Assembly: GCF_015706575.1 (NCBI RefSeq)
Contig: NW_024037056.1
Span: 12,165,176 to 12,229,175, forward strand
Direction: 5' to 3'
Source of the DNA: Patiria miniata
Taxonomy: Eukaryota > Echinodermata > Asteroidea > Valvatida > Asterinidae
Length of the DNA stretch: 64,000 nt
Shown here: positions 58,201 to 64,000 of the stretch, one piece after another
How the letters are laid out: every line of letters begins with the position of its first letter
Numbering within the stretch: position 1 is the first letter of the stretch
The notes under the pieces: model-generated
Database searches by the model: none
Told to the model about the DNA's origin: nothing
The model's input: the letters and a program-made list of their open reading frames with translations, nothing else
Made by a program: the position numbers and the translations under genes

Positions 58201-61200
58201 GGATTTTGACAAACTATACCTTGGTGGATAGCGGATGAATAGGCCAACACGCTGACAAATTTGCAAGGCTTCTGACTTGAAACTTTTGGAGTGAGCCCCA
58301 GAAGTAGGTGCATGATGCCCCCAGTTTCGTTTTTGTGCAGTAAGTCCCATAGCAAGGGCTGTCAGCGCCAGCCTACATGGCTCTCATGAGTCGCGGTCTA
58401 AAGGTATCTCAACATGGATGGATTTTGACAAACTATACCTTGGTGGATAGCGGATGAATAGGCCAACACGCTGACAAATTTGCAAGGCTTCTGACTTGAA
58501 ACTTTTGGAGTGAGCCCCAGAAGTAGGTGCATGATGCCCCCAGTTTCGTTTTTGTGCAGTAAGTCCCATAGCAAGGGCTGTCAGCGCCAGCCTACATGGC
58601 TCTCATGAGTCGCGGTCTAAAGGTATCTCAACATGGATGGATTTTGACAAACTATACCTTGGTGGATAGCGGATGAATAGGCCAACACGCTGACAAATTT
58701 GCAAGGCTTCTGACTTGAAACTTTTGGAGTGAGCCCCAGAAGTAGGTGCATGATGCCCCCAGTTTCGTTTTTGTGCAGTAAGTCCCATAGCAAGGGCTGT
58801 CAGCGCCAGCCTACATGGCTCTCATGAGTCGCGGTCTAAAGGTATCTCAACATGGATGGATTTTGACAAACTATACCTTGGTGGATAGCGGATGAATAGG
58901 CCAACACGCTGACAAATTTGCAAGGCTTCTGACTTGAAACTTTTGGAGTGAGCCCCAGAAGTAGGTGCATGATGCCCCCAGTTTCGTTTTTGTGCAGTAA
59001 GTCCCATAGCAAGGGCTGTCAGCGCCAGCCTACATGGCTCTCATGAGTCGCGGTCTAAAGGTATCTCAACATGGATGGATTTTGACAAACTATACCTTGG
59101 TGGATAGCGGATGAATAGGCCAACACGCTGACAAATTTGCAAGGCTTCTGACTTGAAACTTTTGGAGTGAGCCCCAGAAGTAGGTGCATGATGCCCCCAG
59201 TTTCGTTTTTGTGCAGTAAGTCCCATAGCAAGGGCTGTCAGCGCCAGCCTACATGGCTCTCATGAGTCGCGGTCTAAAGGTATCTCAACATGGATGGATT
59301 TTGACAAACTATACCTTGGTGGATAGCGGATGAATAGGCCAACACGCTGACAAATTTGCAAGGCTTCTGACTTGAAACTTTTGGAGTGAGCCCCAGAAGT
59401 AGGTGCATGATGCCCCCAGTTTCGTTTTTGTGCAGTAAGTCCCATAGCAAGGGCTGTCAGCGCCAGCCTACATGGCTCTCATGAGTCGCGGTCTAAAGGT
59501 ATCTCAACATGGATGGATTTTGACAAACTATACCTTGGTGGATAGCGGATGAATAGGCCAACACGCTGACAAATTTGCAAGGCTTCTGACTTGAAACTTT
59601 TGGAGTGAGCCCCAGAAGTAGGTGCATGATGCCCCCAGTTTCGTTTTTGTGCAGTAAGTCCCATAGCAAGGGCTGTCAGCGCCAGCCTACATGGCTCTCA
59701 TGAGTCGCGGTCTAAAGGTATCTCAACATGGATGGATTTTGACAAACTATACCTTGGTGGATAGCGGATGAATAGGCCAACACGCTGACAAATTTGCAAG
59801 GCTTCTGACTTGAAACTTTTGGAGTGAGCCCCAGAAGTAGGTGCATGATGCCCCCAGTTTCGTTTTTGTGCAGTAAGTCCCATAGCAAGGGCTGTCAGCG
59901 CCAGCCTACATGGCTCTCATGAGTCGCGGTCTAAAGGTATCTCAACATGGATGGATTTTGACAAACTATACCTTGGTGGATAGCGGATGAATAGGCCAAC
60001 ACGCTGACAAATTTGCAAGGCTTCTGACTTGAAACTTTTGGAGTGAGCCCCAGAAGTAGGTGCATGATGCCCCCAGTTTCGTTTTTGTGCAGTAAGTCCC
60101 ATAGCAAGGGCTGTCAGCGCCAGCCTACATGGCTCTCATGAGTCGCGGTCTAAAGGTATCTCAACATGGATGGATTTTGACAAACTATACCTTGGTGGAT
60201 AGCGGATGAATAGGCCAACACGCTGACAAATTTGCAAGGCTTCTGACTTGAAACTTTTGGAGTGAGCCCCAGAAGTAGGTGCATGATGCCCCCAGTTTCG
60301 TTTTTGTGCAGTAAGTCCCATAGCAAGGGCTGTCAGCGCCAGCCTACATGGCTCTCATGAGTCGCGGTCTAAAGGTATCTCAACATGGATGGATTTTGAC
60401 AAACTATACCTTGGTGGATAGCGGATGAATAGGCCAACACGCTGACAAATTTGCAAGGCTTCTGACTTGAAACTTTTGGAGTGAGCCCCAGAAGTAGGTG
60501 CATGATGCCCCCAGTTTCGTTTTTGTGCAGTAAGTCCCATAGCAAGGGCTGTCAGCGCCAGCCTACATGGCTCTCATGAGTCGCGGTCTAAAGGTATCTC
60601 AACATGGATGGATTTTGACAAACTATACCTTGGTGGATAGCGGATGAATAGGCCAACACGCTGACAAATTTGCAAGGCTTCTGACTTGAAACTTTTGGAG
60701 TGAGCCCCAGAAGTAGGTGCATGATGCCCCCAGTTTCGTTTTTGTGCAGTAAGTCCCATAGCAAGGGCTGTCAGCGCCAGCCTACATGGCTCTCATGAGT
60801 CGCGGTCTAAAGGTATCTCAACATGGATGGATTTTGACAAACTATACCTTGGTGGATAGCGGATGAATAGGCCAACACGCTGACAAATTTGCAAGGCTTC
60901 TGACTTGAAACTTTTGGAGTGAGCCCCAGAAGTAGGTGCATGATGCCCCCAGTTTCGTTTTTGTGCAGTAAGTCCCATAGCAAGGGCTGTCAGCGCCAGC
61001 CTACATGGCTCTCATGAGTCGCGGTCTAAAGGTATCTCAACATGGATGGATTTTGACAAACTATACCTTGGTGGATAGCGGATGAATAGGCCAACACGCT
61101 GACAAATTTGCAAGGCTTCTGACTTGAAACTTTTGGAGTGAGCCCCAGAAGTAGGTGCATGATGCCCCCAGTTTCGTTTTTGTGCAGTAAGTCCCATAGC

Positions 61201-64000
61201 AAGGGCTGTCAGCGCCAGCCTACATGGCTCTCATGAGTCGCGGTCTAAAGGTATCTCAACATGGATGGATTTTGACAAACTATACCTTGGTGGATAGCGG
61301 ATGAATAGGCCAACACGCTGACAAATTTGCAAGGCTTCTGACTTGAAACTTTTGGAGTGAGCCCCAGAAGTAGGTGCATGATGCCCCCAGTTTCGTTTTT
61401 GTGCAGTAAGTCCCATAGCAAGGGCTGTCAGCGCCAGCCTACATGGCTCTCATGAGTCGCGGTCTAAAGGTATCTCAACATGGATGGATTTTGACAAACT
61501 ATACCTTGGTGGATAGCGGATGAATAGGCCAACACGCTGACAAATTTGCAAGGCTTCTGACTTGAAACTTTTGGAGTGAGCCCCAGAAGTAGGTGCATGA
61601 TGCCCCCAGTTTCGTTTTTGTGCAGTAAGTCCCATAGCAAGGGCTGTCAGCGCCAGCCTACATGGCTCTCATGAGTCGCGGTCTAAAGGTATCTCAACAT
61701 GGATGGATTTTGACAAACTATACCTTGGTGGATAGCGGATGAATAGGCCAACACGCTGACAAATTTGCAAGGCTTCTGACTTGAAACTTTTGGAGTGAGC
61801 CCCAGAAGTAGGTGCATGATGCCCCCAGTTTCGTTTTTGTGCAGTAAGTCCCATAGCAAGGGCTGTCAGCGCCAGCCTACATGGCTCTCATGAGTCGCGG
61901 TCTAAAGGTATCTCAACATGGATGGATTTTGACAAACTATACCTTGGTGGATAGCGGATGAATAGGCCAACACGCTGACAAATTTGCAAGGCTTCTGACT
62001 TGAAACTTTTGGAGTGAGCCCCAGAAGTAGGTGCATGATGCCCCCAGTTTCGTTTTTGTGCAGTAAGTCCCATAGCAAGGGCTGTCAGCGCCAGCCTACA
62101 TGGCTCTCATGAGTCGCGGTCTAAAGGTATCTCAACATGGATGGATTTTGACAAACTATACCTTGGTGGATAGCGGATGAATAGGCCAACACGCTGACAA
62201 ATTTGCAAGGCTTCTGACTTGAAACTTTTGGAGTGAGCCCCAGAAGTAGGTGCATGATGCCCCCAGTTTCGTTTTTGTGCAGTAAGTCCCATAGCAAGGG
62301 CTGTCAGCGCCAGCCTACATGGCTCTCATGAGTCGCGGTCTAAAGGTATCTCAACATGGATGGATTTTGACAAACTATACCTTGGTGGATAGCGGATGAA
62401 TAGGCCAACACGCTGACAAATTTGCAAGGCTTCTGACTTGAAACTTTTGGAGTGAGCCCCAGAAGTAGGTGCATGATGCCCCCAGTTTCGTTTTTGTGCA
62501 GTAAGTCCCATAGCAAGGGCTGTCAGCGCCAGCCTACATGGCTCTCATGAGTCGCGGTCTAAAGGTATCTCAACATGGATGGATTTTGACAAACTATACC
62601 TTGGTGGATAGCGGATGAATAGGCCAACACGCTGACAAATTTGCAAGGCTTCTGACTTGAAACTTTTGGAGTGAGCCCCAGAAGTAGGTGCATGATGCCC
62701 CCAGTTTCGTTTTTGTGCAGTAAGTCCCATAGCAAGGGCTGTCAGCGCCAGCCTACATGGCTCTCATGAGTCGCGGTCTAAAGGTATCTCAACATGGATG
62801 GATTTTGACAAACTATACCTTGGTGGATAGCGGATGAATAGGCCAACACGCTGACAAATTTGCAAGGCTTCTGACTTGAAACTTTTGGAGTGAGCCCCAG
62901 AAGTAGGTGCATGATGCCCCCAGTTTCGTTTTTGTGCAGTAAGTCCCATAGCAAGGGCTGTCAGCGCCAGCCTACATGGCTCTCATGAGTCGCGGTCTAA
63001 AGGTATCTCAACATGGATGGATTTTGACAAACTATACCTTGGTGGATAGCGGATGAATAGGCCAACACGCTGACAAATTTGCAAGGCTTCTGACTTGAAA
63101 CTTTTGGAGTGAGCCCCAGAAGTAGGTGCATGATGCCCCCAGTTTCGTTTTTGTGCAGTAAGTCCCATAGCAAGGGCTGTCAGCGCCAGCCTACATGGCT
63201 CTCATGAGTCGCGGTCTAAAGGTATCTCAACATGGATGGATTTTGACAAACTATACCTTGGTGGATAGCGGATGAATAGGCCAACACGCTGACAAATTTG
63301 CAAGGCTTCTGACTTGAAACTTTTGGAGTGAGCCCCAGAAGTAGGTGCATGATGCCCCCAGTTTCGTTTTTGTGCAGTAAGTCCCATAGCAAGGGCTGTC
63401 AGCGCCAGCCTACATGGCTCTCATGAGTCGCGGTCTAAAGGTATCTCAACATGGATGGATTTTGACAAACTATACCTTGGTGGATAGCGGATGAATAGGC
63501 CAACACGCTGACAAATTTGCAAGGCTTCTGACTTGAAACTTTTGGAGTGAGCCCCAGAAGTAGGTGCATGATGCCCCCAGTTTCGTTTTTGTGCAGTAAG
63601 TCCCATAGCAAGGGCTGTCAGCGCCAGCCTACATGGCTCTCATGAGTCGCGGTCTAAAGGTATCTCAACATGGATGGATTTTGACAAACTATACCTTGGT
63701 GGATAGCGGATGAATAGGCCAACACGCTGACAAATTTGCAAGGCTTCTGACTTGAAACTTTTGGAGTGAGCCCCAGAAGTAGGTGCATGATGCCCCCAGT
63801 TTCGTTTTTGTGCAGTAAGTCCCATAGCAAGGGCTGTCAGCGCCAGCCTACATGGCTCTCATGAGTCGCGGTCTAAAGGTATCTCAACATGGATGGATTT
63901 TGACAAACTATACCTTGGTGGATAGCGGATGAATAGGCCAACACGCTGACAAATTTGCAAGGCTTCTGACTTGAAACTTTTGGAGTGAGCCCCAGAAGTA
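31252..64000. repeat. Satellite subfamily C (homogeneous 219-bp units)
   Basis: About 149 units with CTCATGAGTCGCGG, ACTATACCTTGGTGG, AACACGCTGACAAATTTG and CAGAAGTAGGTGCATGAT. Only the first 17 or so units vary: GTACCTC versus GTATCTC, CTTCAGAC versus CTTCTGAC, and one single-base loss near 32409. From about 34.95 kb onward the period is exactly 219 for more than 130 units with no difference that I can see. Each unit has a 61-codon minus-strand ORF ending in TGA that I regard as incidental. Confidence 0.93.

Larger units (their letters stand above)
28087..64000. repeat. 219-bp satellite array (whole), open at the right edge
   Basis: Continuous head-to-tail copies of a 219-bp unit from about 28087 to the end of the window, about 164 copies. 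Each unit contains the words CATGGCTCTCATG, GGTCTAAAGGTA, GACAAACTATA, GGCCAACA, CTTTTGGAGTGAGC, TCGTTTTTGTGCAGTAAGTC and GGCTGTCAGCGCCAGCC. The last word can fold as a 5-bp stem with a 7-base loop. The unit is not similar to any RNA gene I know. Regular head-to-tail order and the edge divergence are as expected for a satellite maintained by unequal exchange. Confidence 0.95.

Noticed and set aside
31229-63825. A tandem family of about 150 small minus-strand genes of 61 codons
   Set aside because: The ORF exists only because the 219-bp unit is a multiple of three. Older units are disrupted or shifted by indels, most differences between subfamilies change residues, and no promoter or known domain is present. 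Treated as satellite DNA.
28087-64000. CRISPR array
   Set aside because: The units are contiguous 219-bp repeats with no unique spacers, in a eukaryotic context.
1-64000. Endogenous virus or LTR element
   Set aside because: No direct long terminal repeats and no gag-, pol- or capsid-like frames were seen on either strand.

Overview
The window is animal genomic DNA. It has small exons with canonical acceptors, long AT-rich introns packed with short inverted-repeat transposons (MITEs), tRNA-derived SINEs with a poly-A tail and target-site duplication, and a very large satellite array. Together with the gene content this suggests an invertebrate, most likely an invertebrate deuterostome (echinoderm- or hemichordate-like). 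That placement rests on the general look of the repeats and is only moderately supported.

Region 1 (556-23.4 kb, minus strand) holds the 5' part of one giant muscle-protein gene of the twitchin/titin (UNC-22/TTN-like) class. I can trace a TATA-box/CArG promoter, a non-coding first exon with a strong donor (22997), and 19 coding exons. All 18 coding junctions agree in reading phase and give about 900 residues before the gene leaves the window on the left. The protein starts at 19524 with an I-set Ig domain, followed by a 28-nt acidic microexon, three single-exon Ig domains, two Ig domains each split by an intron, a unique linker, and then nine short Pro/Glu/Val/Lys-rich exons. Those nine are all symmetric phase 1-1 and resemble the extensible PEVK segment of titin. 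Six of them are 69-nt tandem duplicates encoding nearly the same 23-residue repeat. Eight of the nine end in a GC rather than a GT 5' splice site, which is a very unusual concentration of GC-AG introns and the most interesting coding feature here.

Region 2 is the intron and upstream space. It carries more than a dozen inverted-repeat elements: TA-flanked, TTAA-flanked (piggyBac-like), an 8-bp-TSD hAT, GGGCGTC-ended elements with G/C homopolymers, and a 480-bp near-perfect palindrome. It also carries several SINEs, including a tRNA-Ser-like one with a 13-bp target duplication. No transposase or reverse transcriptase gene is visible, so all look non-autonomous. I found no LTR or virus-derived element.

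Region 3 (28.09 kb to the right end) is one satellite array with a 219-bp unit, about 164 copies in view and open at the right edge. It begins 4.7 kb upstream of the gene's inferred start site. Divergence falls in steps from the left edge inward: a degenerate edge subfamily (28.1-28.65 kb), an indel-rich intermediate subfamily (28.65-31.25 kb), and a homogeneous subfamily (31.25-64 kb). In the last, roughly the final 130 units are indistinguishable from one another by eye. The short minus-strand ORF in each unit appears incidental.
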